Positions 47,261 through 54,806 of a DNA stretch of 54,806 nucleotides are shown here, piece after piece. The notes under the pieces are model-generated. The model did not search any database, was not told the DNA's origin, and worked only from the letters and a program-made list of their open reading frames with translations. Every line of letters starts with the position of its first letter. Position 1 is the first letter of the stretch. A program made the translations under genes and the position numbers. This DNA comes from Lachnospiraceae bacterium (GTDB lineage Bacteria > Bacillota > Clostridia > Lachnospirales > Lachnospiraceae), in the NCBI GenBank assembly GCA_017518185.1, contig JAFWWB010000026.1, positions 1 through 54,806 on the forward strand. The letters run 5' to 3'.

Positions 47261-50077
47261 TTACGGAAGCTCCTCAACTTCAGGCTCTTCTATGCCGTAC
47301 TGCTCTCCGGCCAGTATATCTTCAGTATCATCTTCCGACATTTCCTCAGCCTCGGCCCTTATGACATCCTCGATATAGGAGGAGATATTATAGGACTTAT
47401 TTGACTTGAGGAAATACAGTATGCCGAAAGTTCCCGGCCCGCAGTTGGAGGATATGGCCGCTGATGCCTGTCTGAACACCACGTGTTCGAAATAGGCCAC
47501 TCTCCGTATCTCTTCCTCTATGCTCGCAAGGGTATCCTCCGGTATGTCCACGTAGGTTATGAACACCACCTCCGGATCCGGTATGGTATCCGCCGGGATC
47601 GCGCTTTGGATATACTTACGGTAAGCCCTCTTTATGCTTCCCATCCATACGCCGCCTATACCCGCCTTGCCATCCTTTACCTTCAGTGCGGGGTGCAGGT
47701 TCAGGACCTCCGCCACCTTATTGAGCTTTTTGCTGATATAGCCCCTGTCGGCCATGTAACGGGTGGTATTTATGATAAAGCTGCACTTCAGGCGTTTCTT
47801 TACTTCCTCCAGCTCTGAGATGATATCCTTCACCGGAAGCCCCTGCTGCACAAGCTTCTCAGCTATCATCACCAGTATACCCGTTGCGCTTGAAAGCACC
47901 TCCGAATTGATGACCGTCACATTATCGAAGGATCTGGCTGCCTCGCAGGCTATCCCGTATTCCTTACTCATCGCGGTAGTAAGCGAGATATGGATGAGAT
48001 GATGGGCTTTCCTCAGGTTCGTCGCAAAAAACTCAGTGTAAGCCATCTCGTTCTGCGGCTCCGAGACTGCGTCTTTCCCCAGGCTCACATAGGTGATCAG
48101 TTCAGCAGCATCTATGTGTACGCCATCCTTAAAGACACCGTTCTCCGTATGTATGATAAAGGGTATGACGGGAATATGAAGCTTCTTCACCACTGCATCG
48201 GGAAGATCGCACATGCTGGAGGTCGTGATGATCACCGGTACCTTTTCGGTGTACTTGTCGGAGGTATGTATCTCTTCATCATCACCTACCATCATATTCC
48301 TTAAGATGACCTTCTCGGAAGAGATATGCCTGATCAGGGTCTCCTCCATCGCAGCGCCGGTAACGGGCTTCACCAGATAGCCGTCAAAGCCGGCCCTGTT
48401 ATAAAGCTCCCTGTTCTCGCTTCCCGCATTGGCAGTGAGCACTATGACCGGGGTATTCCGGTTCAGGCCGCCCGCCTGGTTTCTTATGGTCTCCAGGCAC
48501 TCTATACCATCCATCTCAGGCATGAGATGGTCCATGAAGATGGCATCATAATGGGTTTCAAGGCACTTATCAAGCGCTGCCTTTCCTCCCAGAGCCACAT
48601 CGATGACCATATCCGTGCCTTCCAGAAGCCTTCTCTCCACCTCCAGGTTCATCTCATTATCGTCCACTATCAGTATCGCCGCCTCGGGAGCCAGGAAACT
48701 GCTCTCATAAGCGCTCCTGCTGCCGGACTGCTGGCTGTGGATATTGAGCTCGCCCACCTTGTTATGATCCGAAACAGTCTGCTTTATGGTGAAGGTAAAG
48801 GTGGATCCTTCGCCGTAAATACTGTTGACGGTAATGGTGCCGCCCATCAGCTCCACCAGCTGCTTGACTATGCTGAGTCCCAGGCCCGTACCTTCTATGT
48901 GCCTGTTCTTTCCCTCGTCCACACGCTTGAAGGCGTCAAAGAGGAAAGGCAGGTCCTCCTTCTTTATGCCCATGCCCGTATCCGAGACCGATATCATCAG
49001 CTCGGCTGTATCAGCGTCGATATCGTCGCTCTCCACCCGCAGCTCTACGCGGCCCTTCTTCGTATACTTTACAGCATTGTTTAAAAGGTTTATGATGATC
49101 TGCTTGATGCGGACCTCATCGCCGTACAGTACGGTGGGAACCTCCGGATCCACGCTCACCTCAAAGCCAAGCCCCTTGTCATGGGCCCTGAGCCACATCA
49201 TATTGACTATCTCCGACAGCATGTCGCCTATGCGGTAATCCACAGGCACTATATCCATGCTGCCTGCCTCCATCTTGGAGAAATCGAGTATATCGTTAAT
49301 AAGGGCCAGCAGCATCTTGCCCGAGCCCTGTATGCCGGAAGCGTCCTTGACTATCTCATCCGTTGCATCCTGGTCCCTGAGTATCAGTTCGTTGAGGCCA
49401 AGGATGGAATTGATGGGCGTACGTATCTCATGACTCATGCTGGAGAAGAAACGGTTCTGTGAACGGGTAAGCTCCTCCGCCCTTTCCGTCTCCTTTTTTG
49501 CACGCTCGTTTTCCTCTGTAAAGAGCAGGCCCTGTGACCAGGTCATGATAAAGCACAGCACACCGACCAGCACCAGCGAAATGAACGAGTCCACATAGTG
49601 CATCTCGGTCGTATGCTCATATACCAGCCCGGGATTTATGTACGCCAGGAAATAACAGCCCAGGGTGAGCAGGGTTATCAGTACGAACATGACGTTGCGC
49701 CAGTTCCCCCTCAGCACCAGGCCCACGTACATAAAGGCGAAGATGATCCAGATGACACCGCCTCCCCGAATACCTCCTCCGAAGAAGAAAAGGGCCGGGA
49801 GTATGACAAAGACCAGTCCCACCACTATCAGCCTGATGGCTACCTTAAGCTTTTCCAGACGCAGGCATACTAAAACGATCATCGGAACCAGAATAAGGGT
49901 CGCAGTCAGCACATATAGCTCATAGGGATTCTCCCCTGTGATGATATCACCGATGAATGCGATGAACACCGTCACTTCAGACATGTAGGTCAGTATAAGG
50001 AATATCCTCTCGGTGAAGTCCCTGTTCGGATCCTTGACCGTGGCAAAGGCGTATTTTATAAATCTTATCAGATTCAT
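47261..50077 (-). CDS. Hybrid histidine kinase - receiver - DegV protein
   Basis: A 938-residue membrane sensor. About six membrane helices (about 28-180) precede HisKA (His about 216 in SMSHEIRTP), HATPase_c (NLLNNAVKY, VSDTGMGI, EGTGLGLSIV) and a receiver (Asp about 516 in FMDHLMPEMDG, Lys about 570). A DegV domain fills about 612-900: SSMCDLPDAVVKKLHIPVIPF, SEPQNEMAYTEFF, ISLTTAMSKEYGIACEAA and VINSEVLSSATG. DegV proteins bind fatty acids, but the usual TSQP and SGTY loops are changed here. The chain stops at TAA just before an in-frame HPt. The ATG overlaps the preceding kinase gene by ATGA, with GGAGGTG upstream. Confidence 0.9.
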   Translation of the reverse strand: MNLIRFIKYAFATVKDPNRDFTERIFLILTYMSEVTVFIAFIGDIITGENPYELYVLTATLILVPMIVLVCLRLEKLKVAIRLIVVGLVFVILPALFFFGGGIRGGGVIWIIFAFMYVGLVLRGNWRNVMFVLITLLTLGCYFLAYINPGLVYEHTTEMHYVDSFISLVLVGVLCFIMTWSQGLLFTEENERAKKETERAEELTRSQNRFFSSMSHEIRTPINSILGLNELILRDQDATDEIVKDASGIQGSGKMLLALINDILDFSKMEAGSMDIVPVDYRIGDMLSEIVNMMWLRAHDKGLGFEVSVDPEVPTVLYGDEVRIKQIIINLLNNAVKYTKKGRVELRVESDDIDADTAELMISVSDTGMGIKKEDLPFLFDAFKRVDEGKNRHIEGTGLGLSIVKQLVELMGGTITVNSIYGEGSTFTFTIKQTVSDHNKVGELNIHSQQSGSRSAYESSFLAPEAAILIVDDNEMNLEVERRLLEGTDMVIDVALGGKAALDKCLETHYDAIFMDHLMPEMDGIECLETIRNQAGGLNRNTPVIVLTANAGSENRELYNRAGFDGYLVKPVTGAAMEETLIRHISSEKVILRNMMVGDDEEIHTSDKYTEKVPVIITTSSMCDLPDAVVKKLHIPVIPFIIHTENGVFKDGVHIDAAELITYVSLGKDAVSEPQNEMAYTEFFATNLRKAHHLIHISLTTAMSKEYGIACEAARSFDNVTVINSEVLSSATGILVMIAEKLVQQGLPVKDIISELEEVKKRLKCSFIINTTRYMADRGYISKKLNKVAEVLNLHPALKVKDGKAGIGGVWMGSIKRAYRKYIQSAIPADTIPDPEVVFITYVDIPEDTLASIEEEIRRVAYFEHVVFRQASAAISSNCGPGTFGILYFLKSNKSYNISSYIEDVIRAEAEEMSEDDTEDILAGEQYGIEEPEVEELP

Positions 50078-52125
50078 CTCTTATCACCTCCTTTGCCAAC
50101 GGAGTGCCCTTCGAGTACCCTGGACACCACTCTCTCAAAGTCAGCAATATTTATAGGCTTGGCGATAAAGCCGTCGAAGCCCTCTCTTATGAACATCTCC
50201 CTGGCGCCGGATACGGCATTGGCCGTAAGGGCGATGACGGATATCTTCCTTCCGTTTTCCGAGGCATCAGCCTTTATAAGCTTCATGGCCTCCACGCCGT
50301 CCATCTCCGGCATCATATGGTCCATGAAAATAAGGTCATAGTCTTTTTCGCGGAACTTCCTGATCGCCTCCCTGCCGCTTCCCGCGGTCTCGATCACCAT
50401 CTCGTAGTCCCTGAATAGCGAGGTGGCCACCACCAGGTTCATGGGCTCATCGTCCACTATGAGCGCCTTTACGCCCCTGAATACCGGTTTCTCCGTATGC
50501 ACGTTTCCGTCCACATCCCTGGCGTCCCTGCCCTCGTTGATTATCTTTATAACAGGGTATGCATAAAGAGGCTTGGGCATCAGCACCACCTTGCTGTTCT
50601 CGGGCAGCCTGAAGTCCTGTGCAGCGGATACCACGAGCACTATATCCTCCTTGGCCAGCTCCTCAAAGTACCCCCTGTTCTCCTCGTATTCCTCCTGTCC
50701 CATGAACACATGGGTCACGTTGAGCTTCTCCCTGAGCCGTTCCACCTCATAGACTGTCTCAGCCGGATAAAGGGGCACATGTACTCCCATGGCAAGGTTC
50801 GCCGCCATGCTACGGTAGAAATCCCTGAGCCTTGGCACCTTGTACTTATCAGGCTTCACATGGAAGAGCACCGTGGAATCGAAACTGCCGTCCAGAGCCA
50901 GACAGGGGAAAGGATCCACCACCTTCTGGGGAATGGTGACGCGCACCGTGGTCCCCACCTTCTTTTCGCTCTCTATCTTTACAAAGCCTCCCATCCTGTG
51001 GGCAAAGCCGTAGACGATGAAAAGTCCCAGACCTATGCCGCCTGAGCTCCTGTTCCTCTTCTTGTTCTCCTGATACATACCCTCTGTCACCGAGCGTATG
51101 GCGTTTCTGTCCATGCCTATACCGGTATCCGTCATCTCTATACAGAGGTTCACGCCATAGTCAGTCTTTTCGGCAAACATCTTAACGTGAATGCCGCCGA
51201 CCCTTGTAAACTTCACTGCATTTTCCAGAAGGTGCCTGAAGATCTTGTGAAGCTTCTTTATATCCCCCTTCATCATGGCCGGTGTCCTGGGATTCAGGTC
51301 CACCACCAGCTCCAGCTCTCCGGCCTTGTCGCTCATGCGGAAGCTGGTGACCACATCGTTGATCAGGGAGATGCTCATATAATTGTCTTCCTCAAGAAAG
51401 ACCTTCTGCCTCTTGCACTCGGTGTAATCCTGGATATCTTCTATCTGATATGCCAGTCTGACTCCCGCCTGTCTGATGGCGTCGGCCTCTTTCCCCACGC
51501 CTCTCTTTATGAGAAGATCCGACATGCCGTTGACTACGTTTACCGGAGTCCTGAGCTCATGTGAGATATTCGAGAGGAAGTCCTCCATGCTGTTGTCATT
51601 AGCCGCGATCCTGCCGGCGTTGATACGCGCCTCTTCTTCGCTCTCAAGCCTGTTCTGTATGAACCTCACCGTTATGAGATATACCAGTACCACGATCGCT
51701 GCATGAAGCAGTATCCTGTAAACCGTCAGCCTGTCATAGACCAGAGGCTCCCCCCCTGCCAGTCCCACGAACTGTATCATCCATACAGCGAAGAACTCCA
51801 GGAGCAGCGCATTCATCATGTATATCTTATTAAGTCCGGAATAAGTCACCATGACCAGCACCGTTGCCAGAGCCGCATCAAAGAAGCTCGTGCTGTGTAT
51901 GCCGTGATAGAAGAGAAGGAGCAGCGCCATCGCAAAATAGAAGAGCTTCCTTACATCATCGTCTACCTTCTCCGAAAGATTGACAGCCCAAATTGCCACC
52001 AGAGCAGCAAAGATCACAAAGGGCACCCAGAATTCCCAGCCCAGCTGTATATTCTCAACGATCAGGCCCACCGATCCAAGGGATACCACCATCACAATGA
52101 GTTTTTCATTATTTTTCTGGTTCAT
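50074..52125 (-). CDS. Hybrid histidine kinase with C-terminal receiver
   Basis: A 683-residue membrane kinase. About five to six membrane helices (to about 158), HisKA with His about 189 (NISHELRTPVNVV), HATPase_c (LLENAVKFT, MTDTGIGMD, GGIGLGLFIVYG), then a region of about 100 residues that looks like a degenerate receiver (VTHVFMGQEEYEENRGYF). A full C-terminal receiver ends it (KALIVDDEPMN, FMDHMMPEMDG, GFIAKPI). No HPt is present, so phosphate must move to an HPt supplied by another protein, perhaps the neighbouring fragment. It starts two bases after the receiver-GGDEF gene stop. Confidence 0.9.
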   Translation of the reverse strand: MNQKNNEKLIVMVVSLGSVGLIVENIQLGWEFWVPFVIFAALVAIWAVNLSEKVDDDVRKLFYFAMALLLLFYHGIHSTSFFDAALATVLVMVTYSGLNKIYMMNALLLEFFAVWMIQFVGLAGGEPLVYDRLTVYRILLHAAIVVLVYLITVRFIQNRLESEEEARINAGRIAANDNSMEDFLSNISHELRTPVNVVNGMSDLLIKRGVGKEADAIRQAGVRLAYQIEDIQDYTECKRQKVFLEEDNYMSISLINDVVTSFRMSDKAGELELVVDLNPRTPAMMKGDIKKLHKIFRHLLENAVKFTRVGGIHVKMFAEKTDYGVNLCIEMTDTGIGMDRNAIRSVTEGMYQENKKRNRSSGGIGLGLFIVYGFAHRMGGFVKIESEKKVGTTVRVTIPQKVVDPFPCLALDGSFDSTVLFHVKPDKYKVPRLRDFYRSMAANLAMGVHVPLYPAETVYEVERLREKLNVTHVFMGQEEYEENRGYFEELAKEDIVLVVSAAQDFRLPENSKVVLMPKPLYAYPVIKIINEGRDARDVDGNVHTEKPVFRGVKALIVDDEPMNLVVATSLFRDYEMVIETAGSGREAIRKFREKDYDLIFMDHMMPEMDGVEAMKLIKADASENGRKISVIALTANAVSGAREMFIREGFDGFIAKPINIADFERVVSRVLEGHSVGKGGDKR

Positions 52126-52127
52126 GT

Positions 52128-53459
52128 TTATCCTTTCTTAAGCATGGACGCCGCATACTTTATCTCCAGCCTGTCATGATAGCCTGTTTTGTCCCAGGCC
52201 TCCGTGATACGTTCCATGACCCTGGGGATATCCCGCTCCGGCATCATTGGAAGCACCACAAAATACTTTTTCTGCTGCCATTGCAGTACTATATCCGTCT
52301 TTCTCAGTGTCTGCCTGAGTACATTGCCGAATTCCGAGACCATCTCGGTAAATATGACGCCTTTCTCATCAGAATCGAGGGAGAAGAGCATCCTGGTCAC
52401 ATCACCGCCGTATCTTGAAGCGTACCTTACGATAAAGCGGTAATTCCAGGCAAAGGCATCCTGCCCCATGAGCAGGGCTCCCCTTCCTTCGCCTCTCTCG
52501 GATACTATCTGCACCACATCCTCAAGGCCTCTCTCCAGATCCTCTCCGCTTTCCTCCTTTGCCTTGAGGGGATCATAGATCTCGAAGCCGTGCTTGCCAT
52601 TCCTTTTCACCTCATAGAGGGCGCTGTCGGCGTACTGGAAAAGTATCTGATAATCATTATGCTCTTCCGAAGCAAAAGAGACTCCTATGGACACCCCCAG
52701 GGGTATTCCGTGATCGGCCCCCATGAGCCGCTCCGCCTCCGCCTGAAACTGAAGCTTGAGCCTGCCCTCAAATGAAGCCACCTCTGCCGCTCCTGTAAGG
52801 CCGGCAAAAAAGCCCATGAACTCGTCGCCGCCTATCCTGCAGATCAGATCCTCCGAACGTATGTTATTCCGCAGTACATCCGCAAAGGCCACCAGTACCC
52901 GGTCTCCCATATCATGGCCGTATATATCGTTCACCAGCTTGAAGCTGTCCAGATCCAGTATCATCAGGGCGCCTTCCGTATCCCTGCATAGCCCGCTGAC
53001 TCTCTCCGTTCCCGCGGCCTTATTCAGGCAGCCCGTCAGCCTGTCGGTAGTGGCCTCCTCCGTAAGGCTCTCGATAGTCTTGCTGTTTATTATCGTGTTG
53101 TTGATCCTCTTGATAAGGATATCCTCATCAAAGGGCTTGTGTATGAAATCCGAGGCCCCCGCCCGCAGTCCCCTGCGTTCGGTCTCGTTATTATCTTCTC
53201 CCGTAAGGAAGATCACCGGGACCCTTGGCCTGCCGGCCTTATCCTCAAACTGCCTTAAGGCCCTGTAGGTCTCGAAGCCGTCCATCCCGGGCATGAGTAT
53301 ATCCAGCAGGACCAGATCTGCCGTATGCTTCTCCACATAGTTCAGCAGATCCGCCCCGGAACGCAGACAGCCCACGTGCATACCGTTTGCGCGCAGGATG
53401 TTCTTTGCATTTGTAAGGCTCAGCGGTTCGTCATCAACCACCACTATGTTATAGGCCAT
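52128..53459 (-). CDS. Receiver-GGDEF protein with a second degenerate GGDEF-like domain
   Basis: A 443-residue response regulator. The receiver (about 3-120) has DDE near 9-11, acceptor Asp 53 and Lys 108. The GGDEF domain (about 135-300) keeps ATTDRLTGCLNK, DLDSFKLVNDIYGH, the active site GGDEF at 210-214 and an inhibitory RSED site at 201-204, so it should make cyclic di-GMP with feedback control. The last about 120 residues repeat the fold: LRKTDIVLQWQQKKYFVVLP stands where sDvicRiGGDEFlvllp would be, with no active-site residues. Twelve bases after the upstream kinase and two before the next. Confidence 0.9.
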   Translation of the reverse strand: MAYNIVVVDDEPLSLTNAKNILRANGMHVGCLRSGADLLNYVEKHTADLVLLDILMPGMDGFETYRALRQFEDKAGRPRVPVIFLTGEDNNETERRGLRAGASDFIHKPFDEDILIKRINNTIINSKTIESLTEEATTDRLTGCLNKAAGTERVSGLCRDTEGALMILDLDSFKLVNDIYGHDMGDRVLVAFADVLRNNIRSEDLICRIGGDEFMGFFAGLTGAAEVASFEGRLKLQFQAEAERLMGADHGIPLGVSIGVSFASEEHNDYQILFQYADSALYEVKRNGKHGFEIYDPLKAKEESGEDLERGLEDVVQIVSERGEGRGALLMGQDAFAWNYRFIVRYASRYGGDVTRMLFSLDSDEKGVIFTEMVSEFGNVLRQTLRKTDIVLQWQQKKYFVVLPMMPERDIPRVMERITEAWDKTGYHDRLEIKYAASMLKKG

Positions 53460-53471
53460 AGCTTTTCCTTC

Positions 53472-54806
53472 TCAGATCCCTTCCTCATCAAGCAGAGCGA
53501 TTATGGTCCCGTATTCATACCTTTCCGCCGCAGCTACGATCTTTTCATATACGTCCTTGCGTTCGGATGTTATCCTGTATTCTCTCATCTCCTCAAATAT
53601 CCCGTCAAGCATCTCGCAGTCCATCTCCTCTGCCGCGGATCTGATCTCTTCAAACACCGCCTCCATGAAATCCGGATCTGCCTCCGGACGGCCTGCATCC
53701 GAGGCATAGCGCGATAGCACAGCCGATACCGGCTCCTCCATCCTGCCGTATACTTCCATAAAGCCCATATGATGGCTTCCTATATAATCCTTATCTCCGG
53801 CTTTTCCGGCATTCTCAAGCTTCTGTGCCTCCTCGCCGGCTGCCGCAGCGCCTATTATCCTCAGTGAGCTCTTAAGTGCATGTATCCTGATGGTATAGTT
53901 CCCGAGATCCCCTTCCCCGTAAAATCGGTTGAGCTCTTCCTTTTTATCTGCCATGGATTCGCGGAAGATCTTGAGCAGTGAAATATAGGAATCCAGGGAG
54001 CCGCTGTTCCTGATCCCTGTCTCCGTATCGATACCGCAGTCCCCAAGGCCTTCCAGCAGACCCGCTGTCTCCGGATCCTCAACCGCAGTCTCCTCAGCCT
54101 TATTCTCCGCAGCCTCCCTGATCCTTACCTTATCCTTCGGAAGGTAATCCAGCATCATGACTTCCAGTACATCCGGATCGATGGGCTTGGTAAGATAGTC
54201 GTCAAAGCCTGCCTCTATATACTTCTCCCTGGCACCCGAGATGGCATTTGCCGTAAGGCATATGGTCGGAGTTGCGGCATTTGGATTCTCCCCGCTGCTC
54301 CTTATCTCGTGGAGAGTCTCGATACCGTCCTTTTCCGGCATCATGTGATCCAGGAAGATCATATCGTATTTGGTTTTTTTCGAAAGCTCTATTCCCTCGT
54401 CACCGGATCCGCCGGTATCCGTCTGCACTCCGGTCTGCTTCACCAGGCTCTTGAAAACCATAAGGTTCATGGGATTGTCATCCACCACCAGTATCCTTGC
54501 AGCCGATGCCGTAAAGCTTTCCCTGTATCTGCCCTTTGCTTCTATATGATCCCTGTAGGATGCACCGTAATCCCCTATTGGATCCCAGTCAACAACCTTC
54601 TGCTTTACCCCAAAACTGAAGCTTGAACCTACTCCGTATGAGCTCTCTACCTTAAGCTCCGAGCCCATCAGTGCCAGAAGGCTCCTGGTAATGCTCATGC
54701 CAAGGCCCGTGCCCTCGATATTGCGGTTGCGTTCCTCATCTATCCTTGTAAATGCCGAGAAGAGATTCTTTTGGTCCTCCTCCTTCATACCGATGCCTGT
54801 ATCTGA
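53472..54806 (-). CDS. Hybrid kinase - receiver - HPt, 5' part outside window
   Basis: The visible 444 residues begin inside HATPase_c at SDTGIGM (G1 box) and IEGTGLGMSIT, then a receiver (ILVVDDNPMN, FLDHMMPEKDG, DDYLTKPI), then an HPt domain (His in RIHALKSSLRIIG) and a helical C-terminal region (MEAVFEEIRSAAEEMDCEML). The HPt and tail are close relatives of the HPt stretch at 46628-47260, showing the intact arrangement of that pair. No DegV domain is present here. The transmembrane or sensory part lies beyond the right edge. First gene visible of the signalling operon. Confidence 0.9.
   Translation of the reverse strand, partial: SDTGIGMKEEDQKNLFSAFTRIDEERNRNIEGTGLGMSITRSLLALMGSELKVESSYGVGSSFSFGVKQKVVDWDPIGDYGASYRDHIEAKGRYRESFTASAARILVVDDNPMNLMVFKSLVKQTGVQTDTGGSGDEGIELSKKTKYDMIFLDHMMPEKDGIETLHEIRSSGENPNAATPTICLTANAISGAREKYIEAGFDDYLTKPIDPDVLEVMMLDYLPKDKVRIREAAENKAEETAVEDPETAGLLEGLGDCGIDTETGIRNSGSLDSYISLLKIFRESMADKKEELNRFYGEGDLGNYTIRIHALKSSLRIIGAAAAGEEAQKLENAGKAGDKDYIGSHHMGFMEVYGRMEEPVSAVLSRYASDAGRPEADPDFMEAVFEEIRSAAEEMDCEMLDGIFEEMREYRITSERKDVYEKIVAAAERYEYGTIIALLDEEGI

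Noticed and set aside
47026-47277. 83-codon minus-strand frame across the kinase-HPt junction
   Set aside because: Out of frame with both the kinase and HPt, Arg/Ser-rich, a frame shadow of the acidic linker.

Overview
The window looks like a chromosomal segment of a Clostridia, most likely Lachnospiraceae, genome of moderate-to-high GC. The reasons are strong AGGAGG ribosome binding sites, sigma-A type promoters with 17-base spacers, perfect CIRCE (HrcA) operators, an infC-rpmI-rplT operon behind a leader terminator, and several protein types (1192-residue protein plus Hsp70-like partner, acidic lipoproteins, many hybrid kinases) that I associate with that family. I see no phage, insertion sequence, CRISPR array or rRNA. 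All but four genes lie on the minus strand.

Layout. 1-6.2 kb: partial ilvE, a membrane diguanylate cyclase, a yigZ-mgtE-thyA-folA run, and a small plus-strand pair (zinc ribbon, SH3). 6.2-12.3 kb: class A penicillin-binding protein, a PAS-only protein, and the dipeptidase PepD. 12.4-13.7 kb: infC-rpmI-rplT with an ATT start codon for infC and an L20-type leader. 13.7-18.6 kb: two tandem GT-C type membrane proteins, a small protein, thrS, then four stacked perfect or near-perfect hairpins and a tRNA-Gly(CCC). 18.8-24.6 kb: rlmCD, an Asp-tailed membrane protein, pcrA, a DMT transporter and a lone prepilin. 24.8-27.2 kb: convergent purB and purC around a bidirectional terminator. 27.2-34.1 kb: a four-gene operon with a 1192-residue protein, an Hsp70/actin-like protein, a TPR protein and a coiled-coil membrane protein, all of unknown function.

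34.2-43.0 kb is a protein-quality block. clpB, pepT and a PrsA-like foldase form one unit, and htpG with an acidic lipoprotein forms the next. Each unit has its own perfect CIRCE element, so HrcA probably controls both.

43.0-54.8 kb is a signalling block. A tightly packed operon holds three hybrid histidine kinases (one running off the end of the window), a receiver-GGDEF protein, a protein of unknown function with faint FIST-like features, a small helical protein and a Na+/alanine-type symporter; a two-receiver protein follows under its own promoter. One kinase carries a DegV lipid-binding domain after its receiver, and its reading frame continues past a single TAA codon into a complete HPt domain. 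This is either a broken gene or an unusual two-part phosphorelay.

Three genes (yigZ, the penicillin-binding protein and the 1192-residue protein) have a good -10 box only 7-10 bases before the ATG and no Shine-Dalgarno sequence, which predicts leaderless mRNAs. Functions are read from motifs only; no database search was possible.
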